Below, in pieces: positions 35,519 to 45,428 of a stretch of DNA of 64,000 nt. Numbering within the stretch: the stretch's first letter is position 1; each line of letters begins with the position of its first letter. This DNA comes from JAHEKD01 sp965204695 (GTDB lineage: Bacteria; Pseudomonadota; Gammaproteobacteria; Arenicellales; JAHEKD01): assembly GCA_965204695.1 (NCBI GenBank), contig OZ242007.1, positions 4,402,001 to 4,466,000 on the forward strand, written 5' to 3'. Under the pieces are notes generated by a model that saw only the letters and a list, made by a program, of their open reading frames with translations, was not told the DNA's origin and did no database searches. Position numbers and translations under genes: made by a program.

Positions 35519-35582
35519 GCCCGGCCTTGTGCCGGGACCTTAAAAAGTTAACCTAAAGCCCGGCCTTGTGCCGGGTTTTTTT
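35519..35582 (+). terminator. Tandem duplicated intrinsic terminator after etfBA
   Basis: The same 17-nt hairpin CCCGGCCTTGTGCCGGG occurs twice, at 35520-35536 and 35559-35575, 22 nt apart. The second copy is followed by seven Ts (35576-35582), a classic intrinsic terminator. The first is followed by ACCTTAAAAAG and lacks a T-run. The duplicate probably arose by local duplication. Confidence 0.88.
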
Positions 35583-35809
35583 GCTTTATGCATCTGGAAT
35601 TAGTAGCCAAATAAAGTTATCTGGTATTGCTAAACATTACAAAAATTTAGAATTTTTTCAATTTTTCCATTTTCGTGGAACTTTTGAAATTGAACTTATA
35701 GTAGGATAGGTCTCGGCGTAGAGAAATATCTAATTGGCGTAGAGAAACTTAACGTCGGTCAGCTTGAAGCAGGCCGGTAAGTTGTCAACATGATATGAGG
35801 AGGGCCATC
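35583..35809 (+). promoter_or_regulatory. Upstream region of the RHS gene with a spaced direct repeat
   Basis: GGCGTAGAGAAA occurs twice, at 35715-35726 and 35736-35747, with a 21-bp period, equal to two turns of the helix. This places both copies on the same DNA face, as for a dimeric regulator. They lie 60-95 bp before the gene start. A strong ribosome site (GAGGAGG, 35797-35803) precedes the ATG at 35810. No sure -35/-10 pair was identified. Confidence 0.45.
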
Positions 35810-38800
35810 ATGTATCGATCTCTGCGCATCATTAGCGTTCTGCTAATAAATCTGTTTTTATTTATCCCATTTTCTTTTGCTGAATATCCCGGTGTAACAC
35901 CGGGGAGTTTTTCAGTTACCGATGGTGGTTCGGCGAGTTATAGTCTGCCAATCTCCACGCCTGCTGGTATAGCGGGGATGAGTCCGGATTTAGCCATTAG
36001 CTATAGCAGCAGCGGAGGTAACGGTATTATGGGGTGGGATTTCAAATCAGTGGATTTTCGTCTTCTATAAACCGTTGTGGTGGTTCACATGTTGTTGATG
36101 GCAAAGCAACTGGGGTACGTTATAACGATAACGACAAGCTTTGTATGAATGGTCAACGATTAATCTTGGTCAGTGGTACGCATTGGCAAAACGGTGCTGT
36201 TTATCGTTCTGAAATAGACGATTTTTCCAAAGTGGAATACGAAACGTTCAACGGTGCACCGTATAACCGATTTAAAGTTTCCAGTCGTGATGGTGGAATA
36301 GCGTATTACGGTTGGCGTGTGGGGGTTTCACCTGCAGGAATAGCGGAAGGGAAAAATGTTTCAGCCTGGTTGTTAAGTTCACAATGGGATAGAAGCGGTA
36401 ACTCAATATCCTATCAGTATCAGCATATTGGCCGGGATTACTGGTTACCTAAACAAGTGGTTTGGAATAACCGTTCGGGGCAAACTGGTGATCGTAAAGC
36501 GGTTTTTGAATACGTGACACGAGCGGACAAACGGATTGCTTATCAAGGGGGGCTTAGATGGGAGTCGAACCATCTTCTTAGATACATTAAGACGTATATC
36601 GGTTCAGACCTTATCAAGCAATATGAGTTTGGCTATCAATTTAATCAAACCAGTCATTTATACCGCTTAATCTGGGTCCAGCAAAGCGGTTCTGACGGCG
36701 GCAAAATGCCCGCACACTATTTTCAGTGGAATGATACTGCGCGGGGCTTCGCACAGAATACGGCATATCAATTACCCGTTTTTGCCTATGACTATCAAGA
36801 GCAATTTGAGATTGATACCCAAACTGGTGACTTCATTGATGTGAATAACGACGGGCTGGTGGATTTTGTTATGTCTTACCGGGATTTGTCCAACACTCCA
36901 CATCATGCAATTTACAAGAATACAGGTTCAGGCTGGCAGTATATAGGTTATAAGCCACCTACTTCGTTTGTTATGCGTGATTACCGTGTTCGCAAGAAAA
37001 ACTTGCAACAAGGTGTCTATGCTGATGTCAATGGGGATGGTTATCCGGATATTGTCCGGGCCTATTCTGTTGTTTACATTAATGGTGTCAGAGAAATAAA
37101 AAAAGAAGTCTGGCTTAATAATCAAAACTGGGGATGGAATAGATCTAACACGTTTGTGCCCCCGACAGTAATGTGGACGTATTCGGCGGGTTGGGGCGCT
37201 AATCGTAATACCAGTATTGATACGGATCAATTTAATTTTCGTGAGCCCTATCTTTATGTGCCCATGACTAAGGGCCAAATGTCGGACATCAATGGTGATG
37301 GGTTGGTCGATTGGATTGTGTCTTATAATAATTTTCAGAACGTAAACAGGCGTGGGGTATGGTTAAATAACGGCAGTAGCTGGGTGCGAACCGCTTCTTA
37401 TGATCCCCCATTCCAGGCTGTTTTTGACAGCTATTGGGAGTATAACGCCCAAGTTACATCCACCATCAATGCGACCCGGTTAGTCGATGTTAATGGCGAC
37501 GGTTTGCAGGATTTAGTGAAATCCGTGCGCTTCAAAGCGGGTGCGCCAACTGCGACTCAGTACGACTTGCGGCAAACGTGGATAAATACAGGCAGCGGTT
37601 GGCAACACAGTCCTGAATATCAATTGCCGGACTTTATGCTGGACTATACCCGTGCGATTGCCCAGAACGGTACCAGCCGGGATTTATTACCCCAATCACG
37701 CGGCAGTTTTGTTGATGTCAATGGGGATGGTCTGGTCGATTGGGTACGTTCGTATAAGGACTATCTCAATAATACCGAATACAAGTATACTTGGCTGAAT
37801 ACCGGTAAGGGCTGGGCAGCAAACCTTGCGTATAAACTGCCAGGTTCAGTAATGAACGACTATTCCATGGCTACCGGCAACCAAAGCGGTCATCCCTCTG
37901 GTACGTTTTTTGATATCAATCGTGATGGTCTACTGGATTGGGTTGTCGCGCATAAAAAACTATCAGGCACTAGCGTTCGTAATACCTATCTCAACAGTGG
38001 AACCGGTTGGAAACCGGCCGATGCGAACTATCGATTCCCGAACCATCTGATTGACAACAGTATCGGCTGGGAAAAGTCCTCAGTGCAGTACGGTGGACTA
38101 ATGGATATCAACGGCGATGGCGCGGTCGATTATTTGATGTCAGCCAAGAATATTTTTGGTCATCCTGTAAAGGCGACATATTTAGGTAATGCCAAGCCAG
38201 CTGATATGGTAATTAAAATCACAGATACCCTTGGAGCAGAAACCAAGGTTGCCTATAAAAGTATGATGGACAGTGATGTTTATCAGTTTTATACCTCCTG
38301 GAATCCAACGATTAATTTTGATAATCAAAAAGTGATTGGTCCGATGCCAGTGGTATCCGAGACTCAGACCAGCAATGGGATTGGTGGATACTACCGATTA
38401 CAGTATTTCTACAGTAATGCCTTGAGTAATGGTCAACGGGGCTATCAAGGTTTTAAGCAACGCCGAGTCTGGGATCCGCAACAAAAAATGCTCTCGTTTA
38501 AGGATTTTTATCATGATTTTCCTGTGTCCGGCATGACTAAACGGGAGTTGGTCTATTATGCTGATGCGATCACCCGTACAGGTAATGTCGATACCAGCCA
38601 GAACCATCAATTACTGAGTCAAAATCTGAATTATCTGAAATACGTCAACAACCATCAGTCGGAAGGCTCGGTGTTGAATATAGGTCGTATTACCCATGGT
38701 GATGGTCGCTATACATATGCTCCACAAGTGCATCGTACTCGTCAGATTGAGTATGAATGGGGTCAAATTCCTGCTCTGCGTTCTGTGTGGGCTAATCTCG

Positions 38801-41800
38801 TCTATGACGAATACGCGAATGTATTAGCAAGTCGAGTAATTACGATACCTGGTGGCGGTGAGATTTCGGTACATCAGGATTTGACAAATCATTACCACAC
38901 GCTCACACAAACAAGCTTTACTAACGACACAGACAACTGGTTAATTGGCATGCCAAACTATGTCAAGGTAACGCACCATGTGTCGGGTCAAACCGACCAA
39001 GTGCGTGAAACAGCAATGGCATATAACGGCATTGGCCAGTTATTAAAAACAGTTATTGAGCCAAATAAACCTGAGTTTAGGTTGGAAACCTCTCATACAT
39101 ATGATGGCTATGGCAATGAAATTACCACCACCATAAACGGTGAAGGGATTCAGCCACGCACCTCAACCACAACGTATGATAATAAAGGCTTGCATGTAAT
39201 TGGTAAAACTAATGCACTTGGACACTCAGCGTCGATCACGCCAGATGTAAAATGTGATGCTCCGGCTAACACCACCGATGCGAATGGATTGGTAACTAGT
39301 ATTACCTATGATCAGTTCTGTCGACAAATTCGTACTGATCATCCAGATGGGACTTGGTCTACGCTAACTCACAATCATGCTGCTCGAACTGTGACTACGC
39401 AAGCGACTGCTTCACCGACACTGATCAATTACTACGATAAACTGGGCCGAACTACAAGGTCCCAAACCCAGGGCTTTGATGGTCGAACACTAATTACAGA
39501 AACGCAATACAATAACAAGGGGCAAATTTATCGACAATCTTTGCCTTATTATCAAGATGATATCGTCTATTGGACTACGCATTATTACGATCCAGTGAGT
39601 CGATTGGTACGTACCCGGGCTCCGGGTGAAACAGAAAGTACGATCTCGTACAGTGGTTTAACCACAGTAGTCACTAACGCAAAAGGCCAAATACAGACTC
39701 AGGTCAGTGATGTGGCTGGACGTGTCCATACTGTTATTGATGATCAGGGTAATACGATCACCTATGCATATGACGCTGTAGGTAATCTACTTAGCACTAC
39801 TGATCCTGAGAACAATCAGGTGCGGGTGGGGTACGACCATGTTGGTAACAAAATCTGGATGGATGATCCAGACATGGGTTATTGGACCTATGAGTATGAT
39901 GTCTTGGGCCAGCTCATTAAACAAACAGATGCTAAAGGGCAGGTGATTACCACTGACTTTGATAAGTTGGGCCGTTTAATTGAGCGTAAAGTTCAGCCTG
40001 ACACAGTGGATGAACAAGTCAGTACCTGGACTTATGATACTGCAGATAATGGCATTGGCCTATTAGATGAAACGGCTGCTGGTTTGAATTATTTACGGCG
40101 CCATACTTACGATAGTTTAAGCCGGCTTAAAAACACCTATGAAACAATCGATAATTTAATGATGGTTAGCCTCAATTATTATAATTCATCTGGGCAACTG
40201 TCTGAAGTCAGATATCCGGGTAGAGGGTATAGCCATACTCCCGGTCGATTGGATCGAATACGGTATCAATATAATGATCTGGGTTATTTAGAGCGTATTA
40301 ATAACTACAGCACAGCCAATGGAGCTGCAGTCACAGAGGAACTGTGGGCATTAGAAGCCATGGATGCGAAAGGCAACGTTACACAGGAGCGTTATGGAAA
40401 CGGTGTCAGTGTATCCCGAACCTATCATCCAACTCGCAATTTTCTATGGTATCTCGATAGTAATTTAGGTAGCACTCCTATTCAGGATTTGGCGTATTGG
40501 CATGACTCAATTGGAAACATGGTGGGTCGCCGGGATGATTTAATGGGGCAAATGAGAACTTCACTTATGATAATTTGAATCGTTTGCGTACGAGTGAAAC
40601 GACTTTCACAGACCCCAACAAACCCTCAACTGTAGTGGAATATGATTATGATGTGCTAGGCAATATGATCTATCGTTCAGACGTAGGGACGATGAATTAC
40701 GGCGAGAATGGCTTTGGACCGCATACTGTTACATCAGTTCTGCAAAATCAAAATACCAATATCACTGAAAATGTGTTTAACCCATTTGGCAGCTATTTAT
40801 ATGATGCGAATGGTAATTTGGACAGTAATGGTCAGCGCACAGTAGATTGGACTGCTTTCAATAAACCTAATCAAATAGCGACTGTGATTGATGGTGAAGC
40901 CCGTGGTGTCACTTATACATATGGATCGGACTTTCAGCGAATCACAAAAACAACATTAAGTGGCAAGAAAACTCGTTACTATGGCGGTGGTGTGATGGAA
41001 CATATTGTTGATGATGGTGTGAAGTACTGGAAGTATTATATTCCTGTAGGGGCAACAACCCTGGAGCTGAAATACAAGCAGATCGGTAACAATATTTTCT
41101 CGGCGACCTTTGAGCAAATTGAAAACCAGTATTTATTTAAAGATCATCTGGGCTCCACTGATGTTATTGTCGATGACAATGGGAATATTGTTGAGCACTT
41201 GAGCTTCAACCCTTGGGGCGAACGTCGTGATGCTGACTGGACTGAGGCTAATAGCGAGATCACGAGCAATCCCAATCGCGGATTTACCGGTCATGAAATG
41301 GATGATGAAATCGGGCTAATCAATATGAATGCCCGTATCTATGATCCGGTAATCGGGCGGTTCTTAAGTCCGGATGCTCTGATACCCAGCCCTGCGGATT
41401 TGCAATCGTACAATCGCTACTCTTACGTTAGAAATAATCCTCTTTCTTATACAGACCCAACGGGCAATTTCAGGTTTAAAGGTAGTATTTCTGGCTCGAT
41501 GATGGGAGGATTTAAAGGAAGTAGCATAAAAACTACACTTTTAGGTACTTTTTCTGGAGCTAAGAGCTCATCTTCGGCAGGTGGTGGTCGACATAACGTA
41601 GCCGGAAGTTCTGTGCCGGGCTTTGGTAATTATCGGGTTCACAACGGCAACGTCTATCAAATCCAGTCATACGTAAAAACCTATAATGGCAAGGGTAACG
41701 AGGTCTACGGCTATTACATGACGCTAGTGACCGATCCGGGTATGTTAAATCATATTGGCGCCCGAATAGGTGTTGTGAATGAGGTCATCGACAATTACGG

Positions 41801-42731
41801 TGGCCTTAGTCGAGGGAATTTAAAAGAGACCCGCAATAAATATAGAAGTCTGGCGGCTCAAGAACTTGCGGCGAATGGCAAAACAGCACTTTATCAGAAT
41901 TATCAGGATATGGCGTATGCTGCCAATAACGTTTACAAATGGTATAAAAAGAAAAAACGATCTGGATATATAAAAATGGCCACGCAAATAGCGATGGCAG
42001 CTATGTCCGGCAATATTGTTTCAGGCCTTCAATCGACAGCTGCTCAGGCAGTTGGGAGTGGTTTATCGTCAGTAGCTATGAGTGGAGGAGATTTGAAAGC
42101 TGGGCTTGCGGCGATGGTGACAGCAGGATTAACGCATGGGCTGGAGCTAGGCTCATTAGAAAGTATTTCAGCTGGAGATTGGGGAAATGTGATTACAGAT
42201 ACCTTTGCCCAAGCAACTATTCAAGGGGTTGGTGCAGAAATACAAGGTGATAGTTTTTCTGAAGCATTTAGATTTACTTTTGCTGTTGCCGGATTAAGCA
42301 ATGCTGCACTCAAGATGAGAAGTATTATGGTTGATCAATCGATGAAAATGGGACAAAAACCAGGAGGAAGCATGGGATTCCGAGATGATGGGTTTGATCT
42401 TGGCGGTTGTCGCCCTCCATGTACTGGTAGTTGGGCTGGGGGAATTCAAGGAAATCTAGCATCAAAAAATTTTCTTGGTATTCCTTATAAGCCAAATAGC
42501 TTTCTTAATTTTGTAGTTGAGTCATTTGCCGGCCCCCATGATTTTTTAAATAGTGGTGGTTATCACTGGTCAGGCCCACTGATAGGACAACTTAACAGTT
42601 ATGGGCAAAGTCGTTTACACGGAATCATAAGCTGGATAAATGTGCCTATAGCTGCACCATTGTCGGCAGCATCAATTATTCAACCAGCAGTACATGACAT
42701 TCACTCAATAATTAATGATCAAGATTATTAA
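35810..42731 (+). pseudogene. SpvB / FG-GAP / RHS repeat protein, broken by two frameshifts
   Basis: Restoring one base at two points gives a 2307-aa protein. Order: signal peptide (1-24, ends PFSFA); SpvB-like N-terminal domain (about 28-110, VTPGSFSVTDGGSASYSLPI); seven FG-GAP/VCBS-type calcium motifs (DVNNDGLVD near 344 to DINGDGAVD near 766); TcdB-middle-like region; YD/RHS repeats (about 1100-1800); RHS core IYDPVIGRFLSPDALIP to NPLSYTDPTG ending near 1886; then a unique C-terminus of about 420 residues with AGPHDFLNSGGYHWSG. Breaks: at about 36037 TGGGATTT lacks one G of an expected GGGG, joining GNGIMGW to GFQISGFSSS. At about 40551 CAAATGAG lacks one A, joining DDLMGQ to NENFTYDNLNRL. 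Start ATG 35810 has GAGGAGG upstream. Such proteins are secreted polymorphic toxins or adhesins; toxin type not recognised. Confidence 0.88.
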
Positions 42732-43198
42732 ACAAAAGGATAAAAGAGCGTGATTTAAGGGACATAATATGGAAATTTCAACTTAAGAAGACAGTTTAAA
42801 TTGTTATTTATCTCAACACAAATAGGGAGACATAAGACGGCTTTCTCGTATTGTATGTCGTTTGTAAAAACCGAAATGTATTTTAGCCACTGTCTATTAC
42901 GATCCGCAGGGCAGATTAAAATCCAAATTAGAATTCATTCGTTTTATCGGATAACTAAAGTTAGTTTTCTGCCAAATATATGCACTTATGCGTATTTTAT
43001 TCCGCTTTGACAATTGTTAAGGTAATAAATACAAATTTGAATCTTTCTATGGGGTAAGTGCAAAGGGGATTACAAAATTCGTATTCCCTTTGTTACTTTT
43101 TAAGTGGTCGAATTTAGAAAGTTTTCGAGTCAAATCCTTTCTCCTGATTCATTAGATTTAGTAAAATAGGAATGAATATTTTATGCACTAATTGACTG
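42732..43198 (+). other. 467-bp gap after the RHS gene, with a probable terminator and a possible RHS scrap
   Basis: No convincing immunity gene follows the RHS C-terminus. A 69-codon frame at 42801-43010 has no ribosome site and an implausible composition. In another frame, 42889-42954 reads TVYYDPQGRLKSKLEF and on to a stop, similar in style to YD repeats, so a decayed RHS fragment is possible but short. An imperfect hairpin (AAAGGGGATTAC with GTATTCCCTTT, 43062-43091) followed by TTACTTTTT looks like a terminator. Confidence 0.45.
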
Positions 43199-43912
43199 AT
43201 GAAACTTGGAATCTTAGAAACGGGAAAATTAATTCCGGAACTTGAGGCTAAGCATGGCACTTATCCGGATATGTTCGTGCGCTTGCTCAACGGGCGTGAT
43301 CTGGAGTTAGAGTTTGAATATTTTGCTGTTGTTGATGAGCTTTTCCCTGAGTCAGTAGATCAATGTGATGCCTGGTTAATTACCGGTTCACGTCACGGTG
43401 CTTATGATCAATTACCCTGGATTCCCCGACTGGAGCAATTTATTCTTGAGGCGGTGGATAAGAAAATTCCTTTGGTTGGGATTTGTTTTGGCCACCAAAT
43501 AATTGCCCAAGCCTTAGGCGGCAAAGTCATTAAGTCTGAAAAGGGATGGGGGCTTGGTGTGCAAGAATATAAGGTGACCAATCCGGCGTCATGGATGAAT
43601 GGTGCATTGGATCAAGAAGTAGCGGTTAATGCAATCCATCAGGATCAGGTTATCGAAGTGCCTGAAGGTGCTGAGATTTTAGCCAGTTCTGATTTTTGCC
43701 CTAATGCGATGTTGGCCTATGGGGATATGATTTTTACTGTGCAACCGCATCCAGAGATTGAACACGATTATCAGGCTGATTTAATTGAGGCACGACGTGG
43801 CCAGCCATTTGAAGACAATTTGGCAGACACAGCATTAGCCTCTCTGGCTCAACCCATTGATAATCATCAGGTCGCCGACTGGATTATCGATTTTCTCAAA
43901 CAGCACGCTTAG
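43199..43912 (+). CDS. Class I glutamine amidotransferase-like protein
   Basis: A 237-aa stand-alone GATase1 domain. The nucleophile Cys96 is in GICFGHQIIAQALGG, and the His-Glu pair is in VQPHPEIEHDYQ near residue 183. The N-terminal ILETGKLIPELEAKHGTYPDMF is typical of the GMP-synthase-like type 1 group of unknown substrate, some of which hydrolyse gamma-glutamyl amines. No synthase partner is adjacent. It may be a free-standing hydrolase linked to the amine-catabolic genes that follow, but this is inference. Confidence 0.88.
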   Translation: MKLGILETGKLIPELEAKHGTYPDMFVRLLNGRDLELEFEYFAVVDELFPESVDQCDAWLITGSRHGAYDQLPWIPRLEQFILEAVDKKIPLVGICFGHQIIAQALGGKVIKSEKGWGLGVQEYKVTNPASWMNGALDQEVAVNAIHQDQVIEVPEGAEILASSDFCPNAMLAYGDMIFTVQPHPEIEHDYQADLIEARRGQPFEDNLADTALASLAQPIDNHQVADWIIDFLKQHA

Positions 43913-43990
43913 CTTACACCTGGCTTTCATCTGTTCTGAGGTTTATGATTGAGTCTTAGCCAATCATAACTAATCTTACGGAGGTATCAG

Positions 43991-44419
43991 ATGTCAGACA
44001 AACAGTCTGTAACAGGTCAGTGTCTTTGTGGTGAGGTCAAACTCAGCGCCACAAAAGCCAGCAATAAACTTCATGCCTGTCATTGCGGGATGTGCCGACG
44101 TTGGAGTGGCGGCCCGGTAATGGCAGTCGATTGCGAGACTGAAGTCGAGGTCGAAGGCCAAGAAAATGTTAGTACATTTGATTCATCTGAGTGGGCCGAG
44201 CGTGCTTTTTGTAGTAAATGTGGTACACATTTATTTTATCGATTAAAAGAATCTGGGCAATATATTGTTCATGTCGGTTTATTGGACGGTTTGAAGAACA
44301 TCGACTTTGAAGGTCAATTATTTGTTGAAGAGAAACCGGACTATTATGACTTCTCTAATGAAACTCAAATGATAACCGGTGAGCAATTGTTCGCTATGTT
44401 TGCTGAACAGCAGCACTAG
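43991..44419 (+). CDS. GFA family zinc protein (Mss4-like)
   Basis: A 142-aa protein with the GFA/CENP-V fold. The zinc ligands are visible as GQCLCGEVKL, HACHCGMCRRWSG and FCSKCGTHLFYRL. The family was named for glutathione-dependent formaldehyde activation, although most members have no proven activity. Formaldehyde handling would fit N-demethylation enzymes nearby, but that is only an association. The start has GGAGG 7 nt upstream. It abuts the LysR gene with no gap. Confidence 0.9.
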   Translation: MSDKQSVTGQCLCGEVKLSATKASNKLHACHCGMCRRWSGGPVMAVDCETEVEVEGQENVSTFDSSEWAERAFCSKCGTHLFYRLKESGQYIVHVGLLDGLKNIDFEGQLFVEEKPDYYDFSNETQMITGEQLFAMFAEQQH

Positions 44420-45304
44420 TTGAATTTTAATCTCAAACAGTTAGAAGCCTTTGTTTGGGTCAGCGATCTAGGTAGTTTCCGAAAAGCTGCTGATAGGTTA
44501 AATACAACACAGCCTAATATTTCCGCTCGTATCGCAGCATTAGAAACCGTTTTGAATGTCCAGTTGATGGAGCGAGATGCCGGTTCAGTTCGACTGACCA
44601 CAAAAGGAAAAGAATTGCTTGACTATGCACGCAAGATACTAAAATCGGGTGACAATCTGATTGAAGCTGCCAATCGAGCTGTACTATTCGATGATGTCTT
44701 GAGGTTAGGAGTCACGGAAATGGTCGTTCACACCTGGCTACGTGAATTTCTAAAGCAATTCAAAGTTGAATATCCTAATGTGACTGTAGAGATTACAGTC
44801 GATTTGTCAGCCAATATAGAAAAAGAATTATTCGAGCATTCTATTGATCTGGCTTTTCAAAGCGCCCCGTTTAGTTGGAAATCATCAGGAAATCAAAAGT
44901 TAGGCAGTTACCCTTTTGTCTGGATAGCTTCACCGACAGCTAATTTACCGCAAAAATCATTAGTCAGCATTGATGAACTCGTAAATTATCCAATCCTTAC
45001 TCATGCACGCGGGACACAACCTTATAAAGAAGTCGAACAACATTTTATGAAGCGACGTGATTTGCCTATTCGACTGACACCCTCAAGTAACTTGGCTGCA
45101 TGTATTCACATGGCTGTTGATGGGTTTGGAGTGGCGACTGTGCCTAAGGCGATGGTTGAAAAAGAGCTTAAATCTAATCAGTTATTTATTCTTGATTACG
45201 CCTGGATGCCCCAAGCTTTAGAATTTTTCGCTCGCTATGATACAGAAAAGGCGCGTCCATTTGTTGCCAAAGCGGCTCAAATTGCCGCGGATATTTCAGC
45301 TTAA
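44420..45304 (+). CDS. LysR-type transcriptional regulator
   Basis: A 294-aa regulator. The N-terminal winged helix-turn-helix is KQLEAFVWVSDLGSFRKAAD...TTQPNISARIAALE. A periplasmic-binding-like effector domain covers about 90-290. The start is a TTG directly after the GFA stop codon, and the sequence from that TTG matches the usual LysR N-terminus. It lies 124 bp before hyuA on the same strand, so it is a likely controller of the hydantoinase operon. The AT-rich stretch 45330-45375 is a candidate target but no clear T-N11-A box stood out. Confidence 0.9.
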   Translation: MNFNLKQLEAFVWVSDLGSFRKAADRLNTTQPNISARIAALETVLNVQLMERDAGSVRLTTKGKELLDYARKILKSGDNLIEAANRAVLFDDVLRLGVTEMVVHTWLREFLKQFKVEYPNVTVEITVDLSANIEKELFEHSIDLAFQSAPFSWKSSGNQKLGSYPFVWIASPTANLPQKSLVSIDELVNYPILTHARGTQPYKEVEQHFMKRRDLPIRLTPSSNLAACIHMAVDGFGVATVPKAMVEKELKSNQLFILDYAWMPQALEFFARYDTEKARPFVAKAAQIAADISA

Positions 45305-45428
45305 CACTCACAATAGATTAGCCTGCAAAGAATAAAAAAATATTATTGAATTAATAAAATTAAATAATTAGATTTGATTGATCACGGTGCTTATACTTTC
45401 ACTTGAAGTTTTAAAAAGACGGTTGTGA

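Noticed and set aside
36030..36045. Programmed -1 frameshift in the RHS gene
   Set aside because: No slippery heptamer or following pseudoknot is evident at either break; both breaks are simple run contractions.
42801..43010. 69-codon frame after the RHS gene as a candidate immunity gene
   Set aside because: No ribosome site, odd composition and no recognisable fold. The competing frame at 42889-42954 looks more like an RHS scrap.
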